A DNA stretch of 13,936 bases, taken from assembly GCA_018399865.1 (NCBI GenBank), contig JAGYNL010000211.1, positions 1 to 13,936 on the forward strand, given 5' to 3'. Shown here piece by piece: positions 6,647 to 13,936 of this stretch. A model generated the notes under the pieces. It had not been told where the DNA came from, searched no databases, and saw only the letters and a program-made list of their open reading frames with translations. Numbering within the stretch: position 1 is the first letter of the stretch; every line of letters begins with the position of its first letter. Position numbers and translations under genes: made by a program. Source of the stretch: Candidatus Bipolaricaulota bacterium. Its GTDB lineage: Bacteria > Bipolaricaulota > Bipolaricaulia > UBA7950 > UBA9294.

Positions 6647-8470
6647 ATGAAAAGAACTCTTGTAGTACTACTGGGTGTGCTGCTTTCTTTCTCCATCCTT
6701 GCCTTTGCGCAAGGATATGAGACAATGCCAGCGGATGCGTTGATCATCCCACTGGGTGAAGCAGGAACTCCCTATGCTGAAGCAGAGCCGGGTGTAAGCG
6801 GTGGAACCTTCTACTGCGCCACGATAAGTAACCCAAAGAAATGGAACGATGTAACCGCACATGAGACGAGCACAACAGACTACACCGGACTCATGCTGGA
6901 GGGGATGGTAGGGACCAATCCGGTTACCGTTGCACTAGAGCCGGAACTGGCAAAATCATGGGATGTTTCAGAAGACGGCCTCACGATCACTTTTCACCTT
7001 CGTCAGGGACTGAAGTGGTCTGATGGTGAGCCATTTACCGCTGATGATGTAATATTTACATTCAATGACCTCTATTATAATGAGGATGTTGAAACTGACA
7101 CTCGCGATATACTCGTTCTTCCGGATGACACTTATCCGGAAGTAACAAAGATAGATGACTATACGGTGCAAGTTACGACTTCGATCGTGTTCCGTCCGAT
7201 CCTGAACTCCATGGGCGCGAACATCCTTCCGAAACACGCGCTTGCGCAGTACGTACACAAGCTAAATCCAGATGTACCGGTGGGAACATTCAATTCCGCG
7301 TGGGGACTAGACACTGATCCATCCGAGCTTGTGGGGATGGGGCCATACATTGTTGAGAGCTACGCGCCGGACCAGAACGTGACTATGCGACGTAACCCTT
7401 ACTACTACCACTACGATCCAAATGGTGTGCAGCTACCTTACTTCGATAAGCGTGTGGTGCTTACAGTAGCAAGTCAGGATGTCTCACTTCTTAAGTTCCG
7501 TAATGGTGAGCTGGATGCTCTTGGTATCCGCCCCAGTGACGTTCCTATTCTTAAGAGTGAAGAAGCACGCAAGGACTTCACTGTGCTTATTGATCCAGAT
7601 CTTCCTAACTATGGGACCACCTGGGTAACAGCCAACCAAGATATTGGACTTGCAGAAGGAACCCACGAGAACCTACGGGCTCTGTTCCGCACCCGTGATT
7701 TCCGCGCTGCGCTGTCGCATCTAGTTGATAAACAAGCGATGATCGATTCGTTGTTTAACGGGTTAGCTGTTCCGCAGTGGAGCCCGGTGAGCTATCTCTC
7801 CCCGTTCTACGCGGGGCGTGACTACTACGGTGGCCCAGTTACTGAGACGGATGCGGTCATCTTTGAGTATTCATTGGAAAAGGCTGCTGAGCTACTCGAT
7901 GGGATTGGAATCGTTGACCGTGACGGCGATGGTTGGCGCGACTACGAAGATGGAACTCGGGTTGAGATTGAGATTAGTACCAACGCCGGGAACACCGTAA
8001 GAGAAGGCGCCTGCATGATTCTCGCTAACCGTGCGGAAGAGATAGGGCTAAAGATCAACACCGTGTTCGTGGACTTCAACACGCTGGTTAACGCCCTCTT
8101 TGCTTCCACCGGGCAGCTTATCTATCTCGGTCTAACTGGTGGACCAGAGCCTAACAACGGAGCAAACGTCTACAACAGCTGTGGAGGTCTTCACTGCTGG
8201 CGATACTCCGCTTGCGATGATCCAAACGAGGTCGAAAAGAAGATCGATGATCTGTTAGACGCTGGTGTATCGACACTGGATAACGATGAGGCATTTGAGA
8301 TCTATAAGGATTATCAGATTACTTTGGCAAGAGATGATCTTGGCCTCATATACACAGTGAACCAAGCATTTACTTATGCCTATTACAACAGGCTAGGAAA
8401 CGCCAATCTCTCGAGTCCTGTTGCCAGCCCTAGCGGTGGTGGGATTGTTGATATCTGCTACTTCAAGTAG
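6647..8470 (+). CDS. ABC transporter extracellular solute-binding protein, family 5 (OppA/DppA-like)
   Basis: This 607-residue protein is the extracytoplasmic receptor of a peptide- or oligosaccharide-type ABC importer. The signal peptide (MKRTLVVLLGVLLSFSILAFA) should be cut after AFA at residue 21. There is no lipobox Cys, so it is periplasmic or released rather than a lipoprotein. Family 5 hallmarks are EPELAKSWDVSEDGLTITFH (98-117), GLKWSDGEPFTADDVIFTF (121-139), a mid-protein GPYIVESY with RRNPYYY (248-254), and RDFRAALSHLVDKQAM (350-365). An insert DRDGDGWRD (424-432) looks like an EF-hand-type calcium loop. CGGLHC (512-517) plus C523 may form a disulphide. Start ATG has AAGGAGGT (6633-6640) at ideal spacing. 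Two permease genes follow. The ligand cannot be told from sequence; some thermophile members of the family bind sugars. Confidence 0.94.
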   Translation: MKRTLVVLLGVLLSFSILAFAQGYETMPADALIIPLGEAGTPYAEAEPGVSGGTFYCATISNPKKWNDVTAHETSTTDYTGLMLEGMVGTNPVTVALEPELAKSWDVSEDGLTITFHLRQGLKWSDGEPFTADDVIFTFNDLYYNEDVETDTRDILVLPDDTYPEVTKIDDYTVQVTTSIVFRPILNSMGANILPKHALAQYVHKLNPDVPVGTFNSAWGLDTDPSELVGMGPYIVESYAPDQNVTMRRNPYYYHYDPNGVQLPYFDKRVVLTVASQDVSLLKFRNGELDALGIRPSDVPILKSEEARKDFTVLIDPDLPNYGTTWVTANQDIGLAEGTHENLRALFRTRDFRAALSHLVDKQAMIDSLFNGLAVPQWSPVSYLSPFYAGRDYYGGPVTETDAVIFEYSLEKAAELLDGIGIVDRDGDGWRDYEDGTRVEIEISTNAGNTVREGACMILANRAEEIGLKINTVFVDFNTLVNALFASTGQLIYLGLTGGPEPNNGANVYNSCGGLHCWRYSACDDPNEVEKKIDDLLDAGVSTLDNDEAFEIYKDYQITLARDDLGLIYTVNQAFTYAYYNRLGNANLSSPVASPSGGGIVDICYFK

Positions 8471-8483
8471 CATTTAGTGACTA

Positions 8484-8514
8484 GCAGGGGTGTTGAGTTA
8501 CCTCGCACCCCTGC
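8484..8514 (+). promoter_or_regulatory. GC-rich hairpin between binding-protein and permease genes
   Basis: GCAGGGGTG (8484-8492) and CACCCCTGC (8506-8514) form a perfect 9-bp stem with a 13-nt loop; GAG/CTC inside the loop can add a few pairs. It begins 14 nt after the binding-protein stop and ends 11 nt before the GGAGG of the permease gene. Only ATATTT follows, so it is not a classic terminator. Hairpins at this place in ABC operons are known to stabilise upstream mRNA or cause partial termination, so that binding protein is made in excess over permease. That role here is inferred. Confidence 0.6.
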
Positions 8515-8536
8515 ATATTTACGTCGGAGGATTCGT

Positions 8537-9529
8537 GTGATTACATACATGATTCGGCGCACTCTTTACATGCTTCCGCTGCTTCTTATTGTTTCATTAA
8601 TATCCTTTTTGCTTATTTATATTATGCCAGGCGACTACATGACAAGAGCTCAGATGAATCCGCAGATTACGCAAGAAACTTTGAATAGGATGCGCGCTTC
8701 ACATGGTCTTGACAAGCCTGCTATTGTTCAGTATTGGTTGTGGTTCAAGCAGATAATCACTAAAGGCGATTTTGGTACGTCGTTTGAGACGATGCAACCG
8801 GTGTTCTGGACTCTTTTTATGGGCGATCGGTTGATGTGGACAATAATTGTGTCGGTTTCTACAATGTTTCTAACCTGGATCATTGCCATACCTTTGGGAA
8901 TCTATTCGGCCACCCACCAGTACAAGCCTAGTGATCATACACTTACATTTTTCGGCTTCCTTGGCCTCTCTATTCCTAACTTCTTTTTTGCACTGGTTGT
9001 GCTTTGGCTTCTGGTGGCAGTTTTCAAGGTAGGGGAACACGGTCTTGGTGTGGGTGGATTATTTGACAACCGATTTGTAAATGCCCCTTGGACGCTTGCC
9101 AAGTTCACCAACTTGTTATGGCATATCTGGCCAGCGTGGCTGGTCATTGGCACTTCAGGCATGGCGGGGCTGATACGTTATATGAGAGGAAGTCTCCTTG
9201 ATACACTGTCGCTTCAATACGTGCAGACAGCAAGGGCTAAAGGCCTTTCCGAGCACATCGTGATATATAAGCACGCTGTAAGAAACGCGATCAATCCACT
9301 GGTGAGTATGCTTGGGATGAGCCTTCCGGCGCTTGTTTCCGGATCGCTAGTGACCGCGATAGTACTGAATTTGCCTACAGTAGAACGGGCATTCTGGACC
9401 GCTCTCCAAGCACAAGACCAGTACGTGATTATGGGGGGGTTGCTCTTCTTTAGCCTATTCCTTTTAATAGGTAATCTATTAGCCGATATAATGCTTGCGT
9501 GGGTAGATCCGCGTATTCGTTACAGGTAG
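8537..9529 (+). CDS. ABC transporter permease, DppB/OppB-type
   Basis: This is one of two inner-membrane subunits forming the channel of a binding-protein-dependent importer. From the GTG at 8537 it has 330 residues, normal for DppB-type permeases. Membrane segments lie near 10-30, 101-125, 138-165, 195-215, 260-280 and 297-323. The cytoplasmic EAA loop that docks on the ATPase is TARAKGLSEHIVIYKHAVRN (231-250). The C-terminus ends in the family-typical DPRIRYR. A longer periplasmic segment GLFDNRFVNAPWTLAKF (174-190) is seen in a subset of these permeases. GTG 8537 is chosen because GGAGG (8526-8530) lies 6 nt upstream; extension to GTG 8477 would lack a ribosome site and run through the hairpin at 8484-8514. 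The next permease starts 23 nt after its stop. Confidence 0.95.
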   Translation: MITYMIRRTLYMLPLLLIVSLISFLLIYIMPGDYMTRAQMNPQITQETLNRMRASHGLDKPAIVQYWLWFKQIITKGDFGTSFETMQPVFWTLFMGDRLMWTIIVSVSTMFLTWIIAIPLGIYSATHQYKPSDHTLTFFGFLGLSIPNFFFALVVLWLLVAVFKVGEHGLGVGGLFDNRFVNAPWTLAKFTNLLWHIWPAWLVIGTSGMAGLIRYMRGSLLDTLSLQYVQTARAKGLSEHIVIYKHAVRNAINPLVSMLGMSLPALVSGSLVTAIVLNLPTVERAFWTALQAQDQYVIMGGLLFFSLFLLIGNLLADIMLAWVDPRIRYR

Positions 9530-9552
9530 AGACTGGAGGAGACAAGAAGACT

Positions 9553-10692
9553 ATGGCGCGATCTTCTAAGGCCAGACGGAATATGGAAAAGCGTGAGTAC
9601 GTCAGCCGCTCTCAGTGGCAGATGATATGGCGTGCTTTCCGCAAACATCGCTTAGGGAATATTGGTACTGTCATTATTCTAATACTTGTTGTGGGCGCCG
9701 TTTTTGCAGAGTTTATTGCTCCCTACGACTTTGCTGATCAGTACAATTCTTACTCTTTCTCTCCCCCGACTACGCTTCATTTCCGTAGTGAGGATGGTTT
9801 CTCGTTACGACCTTTTGTCTACAAGACCAACCGGAAATTTGATCCGGAAACCTATCGGCCGATGTTTGCAGAAGATACCAGTGAGAAGTACTACATTAGG
9901 TTTTTTGTGCGGGGCGCTGAGTACAAGATGTTGGGCCTATTTGACACGAATGTCCATCTGTTTGGAGCACGCTGCGAAGATGGAGATGCGGCCATGCTGT
10001 ATCTTTTTGGTGCGGATGCTTTCGGCCGTGATCTATTCACAAGAATGATGATTGGTGGAAGAATATCGCTTGCGGTCGGCCCATTGGTGATATTGCTTAG
10101 CTTCCCAATCGCAATTGTACTGGGAGGAATCTCAGGATACTACGGAGGAGGAGTGGATATGTTCCTCCAGCGATTGGGGGAGGTCTTCATGGCCATTCCC
10201 GGGCTTCCAATTTTGCTGGTGATGGGGGCCGCGCTATCGGGATTTGGTTTTCCAGCAACGATTATCTTCTTAGGTATCATAGCGGCATTGGCTATTGTCG
10301 GATGGGCAGGTATGGCTCGTGTTGTGCGGGGCCAGGTACTTGCCATTAGTCAAATGGACTTTGTTGCTTCGGCAAAGGCCGCAGGAGCAAGCGATCTGCG
10401 CATCATAATACGTCATATAGCACCGAATGTTACAAGCTATTTAGTAGTTGCTGCTACGCTCACCATTCCTGGAATGATGCTTACCGAAGCAGCCCTTTCA
10501 TTCCTTGGTTACGGTATTCATGAGCCTATGACAAGCTGGGGACAGCTTCTGAATGCAGCTACAAATATCTCGGGGATCCAGGAGCATCCTTGGCTATTGA
10601 TCCCCGGTGTAATGATTGTTATCTCTGTGCTAGCGTTTAACTTCATGGGCGACGCCCTACGGGATGCGGTAGATCCTTTTACGATTGTCTAG
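9553..10692 (+). CDS. ABC transporter permease, DppC/OppC-type
   Basis: This is the partner channel subunit to the upstream permease. The 379-residue product is longer than common DppC proteins (about 280-310) because of an extracytoplasmic insert of about 90 residues after the first membrane segment (about 36-56). That insert includes YRPMFAEDTSEKYYIRFFV (101-119) and MLGLFDTNVHLFG (126-138). It then has the family signature LFGADAFGRDLFTRMM (151-166), further membrane segments near 171-195, 211-228, 233-255, 295-317 and 349-366, and the EAA loop SAKAAGASDLRIIIRHIAPN (273-292). It ends GDALRDAVDP, typical of the family. ATG 9553 is chosen over the in-frame GTG 9499, which lies inside the preceding gene. 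GGAGGA (9535-9540) is a rather distant 12 nt away, so the exact start is less sure. No ATPase gene follows; gyrA comes next. Confidence 0.94.
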   Translation: MARSSKARRNMEKREYVSRSQWQMIWRAFRKHRLGNIGTVIILILVVGAVFAEFIAPYDFADQYNSYSFSPPTTLHFRSEDGFSLRPFVYKTNRKFDPETYRPMFAEDTSEKYYIRFFVRGAEYKMLGLFDTNVHLFGARCEDGDAAMLYLFGADAFGRDLFTRMMIGGRISLAVGPLVILLSFPIAIVLGGISGYYGGGVDMFLQRLGEVFMAIPGLPILLVMGAALSGFGFPATIIFLGIIAALAIVGWAGMARVVRGQVLAISQMDFVASAKAAGASDLRIIIRHIAPNVTSYLVVAATLTIPGMMLTEAALSFLGYGIHEPMTSWGQLLNAATNISGIQEHPWLLIPGVMIVISVLAFNFMGDALRDAVDPFTIV

Positions 10693-10704
10693 TTCGCCTG
10701 AAAC

Positions 10705-10733
10705 TTGCATCATATCTAGCCTTTGGGTAATAT
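10705..10733 (+). promoter_or_regulatory. Sigma70-type promoter for gyrA-tyrS
   Basis: TTGCAT (10705-10710) and TAATAT (10728-10733) are separated by 17 nt in the short gap between the permease gene and gyrA. A transcript would start near 10740 and give a short leader to the ribosome-binding site at 10753-10757. No terminator is visible between the permease stop and this promoter, so read-through from the transporter cluster is also possible. Confidence 0.55.
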
Positions 10734-10766
10734 CTGTTTGGTGATTGGGATAAGGGGCGAGTGATC

Positions 10767-13169
10767 ATGGAACGCATTGAGCAAACCTTCATTGAAGACG
10801 AGATGGAGCAATCCTACATAAATTACGCCATGAGCGTAATCCGTGGGCGTGCTATACCCGATGTTCGTGATGGCCTTAAGCCTGTACAGCGACGAATCCT
10901 TTATGGTATGCATGAGCTAGGGTTAACCAACAACAAGTCGCATAAGAAATCAGCGCGTATTGTTGGTGAAGTAATGGGTAAATTCCACCCTCATGGCGAT
11001 GCAGCCATTTATGACACCATGGTAAACATGGCGCAGCCGTTTTCTTACCGCTATCTGCTCGTTGATGGCCAGGGAAATTTTGGGTCTATAGATGGTGATT
11101 CAGCTGCGGCAATGCGCTATACCGAGGCCCGCCTAGCGGCAATAGCCGAGGAGTTTCTAGAAGAACTGGGAGAAGGCACTGTTGACTGGATGCCTAACTT
11201 CGATGACTCCCTAAAGGAGCCAATAGTTATGCCGGCCAAGGTGCCGAACCTGTTGATGAACGGGGCATGGGGTATCTCGGTTGGAATGACTACGCAGATC
11301 CCTCCTCATAACCTTGGCGAGCTCGTTGATGGGATTTTGTTACTCATGGATAATCCGCTTGCCTCAGTTAAAGAACTGATGCAACATATCATTGGTCCAG
11401 ACTTTCCCACTGGCGGGATCATCATGGGCAGAAACGGTATTGAAGAAATGTACCGTACTGGCCAGGGTAAGGTAACGCTTCGCGGCAGAGCGGAGATTGA
11501 TGACGATAAAATAATCATTAGTGAGATACCTTATCAGATACGTAAGTCAACGATTGTAGAATCAATTGCTGCTAAAGTGCGCGGTGAGCAAATTGATGGT
11601 ATCTCAGATCTGCGCGATGAGTCTGATCGTGAAGGGACACGTATAGTAGTTGAGCTAAAACGCACCGCTAACCCAAATGTGGTGTTGAATCAGCTTTACA
11701 AATACACACCTCTTGAGCGGACCTTTGCGGCCTTTTTCCTAGTGATTATAGATGGTAATCCTAGAACTCTTTCGCTGAAGGAAATCTTAAATTCGTTCAT
11801 TGATTTTCGTCGTGAAGTTGTTCGCCGTCGCACTGAGCACAGGCTGGATGTAGCGCGCAAACGGGCGCATATACTGGAAGGTTATCGTATTGCACTGGGT
11901 AGTATTGATCTGGTTGTCAAGATAATCCGTGGTGCTGCGGATACGCCTACTGCCGCTGAGCGCTTAAAGGCTGAACTTGCGTTGAGCGATGAGCAAACAG
12001 ATGCCATTTTGAAGATGCGCTTGTCTCAGTTGACAACCATGGAGGGAAGCAGGATTGATAAGGAGTATGAGGAGAAACTAACGGCAATTGCTGAGTATGA
12101 GAAAATACTGGGAAGTGAGATTCTTCTAGACGAGACTATCAAGAAAGAACTCAAAGCGATTAGTGAGAAGTATATAAGTGAGCGGCGAACCGTGATTACC
12201 GATGATGATGGTAATATCGGTGCCGATGGGCTCATCCCTGATTACGACCTGATGGTGTCTATCACTAAGCGCGGATATGTGAACGCGGCGCGGGCCACTG
12301 ATTTCCATAGCCAGGGGCGTGGAGGAAAAGGGGTGATCGGCCAGCGCACCAAGGAGGACGACTACGTTTACATAACTAGTCTGGTAAACGCTCGTGATGA
12401 GGTTCTTATCTTCTCGGATCAGCGTCGAGTATACCGTACTCAGGGGCACCGTTTTCCATCGCTTAAACGGGATGCTGCAGGTAAGAACATTCGTACGGTT
12501 ATCCCCTTAGAGCAGGATGACATGGTACGCGAGATTCTGCCTATCTCCGACTTCATGGATGCGGATGACCGCTTCTGCCTGATGGCCACTGAGAATGGCA
12601 TTGTAAATCGCAACAGCTTAAAAGACTATCGAAACGTTCATGTCAGTGGGATTATCGCTATTAACGCGGATGACGATGATCATATGGTGGATGTGCACCT
12701 TACTTATGCTGATGGTGAACTCCTGTTGGCAACCGAGAAAGGGAAGACGATTCGCTTTCGGGAATCAGACGTTCGCCTGACGAGACGGCCATCGAGGGGA
12801 GTTATTGGCATACGCCTAGAAGACGGGGACCGCGTGATTGGCTTTGCGGCCATAGACCGCGATATCACGATGGATAAGCAATTGCTTATGGTCACAGACC
12901 GCGGATATGGAAAACGTGTATCGCTTATAGATTTTCCTCTTCAGGGTCGTGGAGGCAAGGGAGTGCTGGGGATTAAAATAGATAAATACTCGGGACCGTT
13001 GATGTCTGTTGGTATCGTCTCTGATCAGGATGAGATAATCATCAATACTGATCAAAAGGTAATTCGTATCCTTGCCGGTGATATCAACACATATGGCCGC
13101 TATGCACGTGGCGTGAAGCTGATCGATCTGGAAGAGGATGATCACATTGTCTCTGTTGTGCGAACGTAG
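10767..13169 (+). CDS. gyrA: DNA gyrase subunit A
   Basis: This is the breakage-reunion subunit of the type IIA topoisomerase that introduces negative supercoils. It has 800 residues from ATG 10767. The N-terminal domain shows [19 protein letters not shown] (18-36), [14 protein letters not shown] (71-84) and the catalytic Tyr118 in MRYTEARL. Ala79 occupies the place of E. coli Ser83, and Asp83 that of Asp87. The C-terminal DNA-wrapping pinwheel carries the GyrA box QGRGGKG at 516-522, which marks it as GyrA rather than ParC, and a second copy at 726-732. There is no acidic tail. ATG 10767 is preferred to GTG 10761 because AGGGG (10753-10757) is 9 nt from the ATG but only 3 nt from the GTG. 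gyrB is not in the window; tyrS follows after 8 nt. Confidence 0.97.
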   Translation: MERIEQTFIEDEMEQSYINYAMSVIRGRAIPDVRDGLKPVQRRILYGMHELGLTNNKSHKKSARIVGEVMGKFHPHGDAAIYDTMVNMAQPFSYRYLLVDGQGNFGSIDGDSAAAMRYTEARLAAIAEEFLEELGEGTVDWMPNFDDSLKEPIVMPAKVPNLLMNGAWGISVGMTTQIPPHNLGELVDGILLLMDNPLASVKELMQHIIGPDFPTGGIIMGRNGIEEMYRTGQGKVTLRGRAEIDDDKIIISEIPYQIRKSTIVESIAAKVRGEQIDGISDLRDESDREGTRIVVELKRTANPNVVLNQLYKYTPLERTFAAFFLVIIDGNPRTLSLKEILNSFIDFRREVVRRRTEHRLDVARKRAHILEGYRIALGSIDLVVKIIRGAADTPTAAERLKAELALSDEQTDAILKMRLSQLTTMEGSRIDKEYEEKLTAIAEYEKILGSEILLDETIKKELKAISEKYISERRTVITDDDGNIGADGLIPDYDLMVSITKRGYVNAARATDFHSQGRGGKGVIGQRTKEDDYVYITSLVNARDEVLIFSDQRRVYRTQGHRFPSLKRDAAGKNIRTVIPLEQDDMVREILPISDFMDADDRFCLMATENGIVNRNSLKDYRNVHVSGIIAINADDDDHMVDVHLTYADGELLLATEKGKTIRFRESDVRLTRRPSRGVIGIRLEDGDRVIGFAAIDRDITMDKQLLMVTDRGYGKRVSLIDFPLQGRGGKGVLGIKIDKYSGPLMSVGIVSDQDEIIINTDQKVIRILAGDINTYGRYARGVKLIDLEEDDHIVSVVRT

Positions 13170-13177
13170 GGGCAGTA

Positions 13178-13936
13178 ATGGGTAATAAGTTCGAGGAAGT
13201 TGTAAGAAAGCTAAAGCAGCGGCCTAGCATAGATCGGCTAGTTCCAGAAGAAGATCTTATAGCGAAGCTCGAGAAGTCGGAAAAAACTGGAAAAAAGCTC
13301 CGGATCAAGCTTGGCATCGATCCTTCCGCGCCGCATCTCACCCTTGGCCACGCCATTCCTTTACGAAAAATGCGCCAGTTTCAGGATCTTGGCCACACGG
13401 GAGTCCTTGTAGTTGGGGATTTTACTCGACGCATTGGGGATCCATCTGGCAGATCATCTACGCGCGCTTTGATGACGGAGGAAGACATAGCTCGCAATAT
13501 GTCAACTTACGTGGAACAGGCATTCAAGATTCTTGATCCCAAGCATACTGAGATACGCTACAACTCCGAGTGGCTAGGCAAGCTTTCTTTTGCTGATATT
13601 ATTGGCCTGAGCTCTAAGTACACAGTTGCACGCATGCTAGAGCGTGATGATTTTGCTAATCGCTTCGCTGAAAACTTGCCAATCAGTATCCTTGAATTCC
13701 TTTACCCACTTGCCCAGGCTTACGACTCTGTAGCTATCCAGGCCGATGTGGAGCTGGGGGGCGCTGATCAATTGTTTAATCTGTTGGTTGGACGAGACAT
13801 CCAGCGCGAGTACGGGCAGGACTCTCAGGTCATCCTTACGGTTCCCCTTCTTATAGGCACTGACGGAGTTCGCAGTATGAGCCAGACGGTTGGAAACTAT
13901 GTGGGGGTAGGAGAGCGTGCAAGCCAGATGTACGGA
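13178..13936 (+). CDS. tyrS: Tyrosyl-tRNA synthetase (3' end outside window)
   Basis: This class I synthetase charges tRNA-Tyr. The 253 visible residues cover the catalytic domain: [15 protein letters not shown] with the HIGH-type motif H53-H58, [12 protein letters not shown] (62-73), [14 protein letters not shown] (79-92), [12 protein letters not shown] (148-159), [16 protein letters not shown] (168-183) and [17 protein letters not shown] (188-204). These place it in the TyrRS subgroup whose KMSKS loop is normally DG..KMSKSLGN. Here that loop reads [13 protein letters not shown] (229-241), so both lysines are replaced (Ser233, Gln236), and the usual GGTDQKFN reads GGADQLFN. The C-terminal RNA-binding part is outside the window. 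The ATG has AGGGG (13168-13172) 5 nt upstream, overlapping the gyrA stop, so it is almost surely co-transcribed with gyrA. Activity is uncertain because of the altered loop. Confidence 0.93.
   Translation, partial: MGNKFEEVVRKLKQRPSIDRLVPEEDLIAKLEKSEKTGKKLRIKLGIDPSAPHLTLGHAIPLRKMRQFQDLGHTGVLVVGDFTRRIGDPSGRSSTRALMTEEDIARNMSTYVEQAFKILDPKHTEIRYNSEWLGKLSFADIIGLSSKYTVARMLERDDFANRFAENLPISILEFLYPLAQAYDSVAIQADVELGGADQLFNLLVGRDIQREYGQDSQVILTVPLLIGTDGVRSMSQTVGNYVGVGERASQMYG

Noticed and set aside
8477..8536. Upstream GTG start for the DppB-type permease
   Set aside because: It would add 20 residues encoded by the hairpin, has no ribosome-binding site, and the GTG at 8537 has GGAGG at 6 nt.
9499..9552. 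Upstream GTG start for the DppC-type permease inside the preceding gene
   Set aside because: No ribosome-binding site precedes it and the added residues do not resemble the family N-terminus.
13741..13800. A one-codon deletion in the TyrRS GGTDQ motif
   Set aside because: Reading the bases again gives GGADQLFN, so the length is normal and only residues are substituted.

Overview
The window is a stretch of bacterial chromosome with moderate G+C, dense genes and short gaps. Nothing in it marks a mobile element: I see no transposase, integrase, CRISPR array, tRNA or rRNA. The taxon cannot be fixed by eye. FtsY lacks the long acidic N-terminal domain found in Proteobacteria. Pyruvate phosphate dikinase, a peptide/oligosaccharide ABC importer with an unlipidated binding protein, and extracytoplasmic HEAT-like and degenerate-peptidase proteins together suggest an uncultured, possibly fermentative lineage (Thermotogota, Bipolaricaulota or similar). 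That assignment is a low-confidence inference.

Left part (1-3823). Three genes read leftward in the order argS (arginyl-tRNA synthetase), ftsY (signal-recognition-particle receptor), ppdK (pyruvate phosphate dikinase, cut by the window edge). The argS stop and the ftsY start share one base (TAATG). A near-consensus sigma70-type promoter (TTGACA-16-TATACT, minus strand, 3758-3785) would give argS a leader of about 235 nt. That leader holds a possible 28-residue upstream ORF and a perfect 9-bp hairpin that abuts the argS ribosome-binding site.

Centre (3824-10692). Divergent from argS is a gene for a membrane-anchored extracytoplasmic protein of about 595 residues. I read it as two degenerate copies of a gluzincin (peptidase MA-like) fold, both without zinc-binding residues, joined by a TPR-like helical linker. 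It has no Shine-Dalgarno sequence and a TATAAT box just upstream, so its mRNA may be leaderless. After a strong promoter at 5670-5699 comes a four-gene cluster: a secreted HEAT-like repeat protein, a family 5 extracellular solute-binding protein, and two DppB/DppC-type permeases. A GC-rich hairpin lies between the binding protein and the first permease. No ATPase gene is present in the cluster.

Right part (10705-13936). A good promoter (TTGCAT-17-TAATAT) precedes gyrA (DNA gyrase A, about 800 residues). It is followed after only 8 nt by tyrS (tyrosyl-tRNA synthetase, cut by the window edge). This TyrRS keeps its HIGH-type motif, but both lysines of its KMSKS loop are replaced.

Points that most deserve a second look: the tandem pseudo-peptidase protein, the HEAT-repeat protein made together with an ABC binding protein, the altered TyrRS catalytic loop, and the long structured argS leader.
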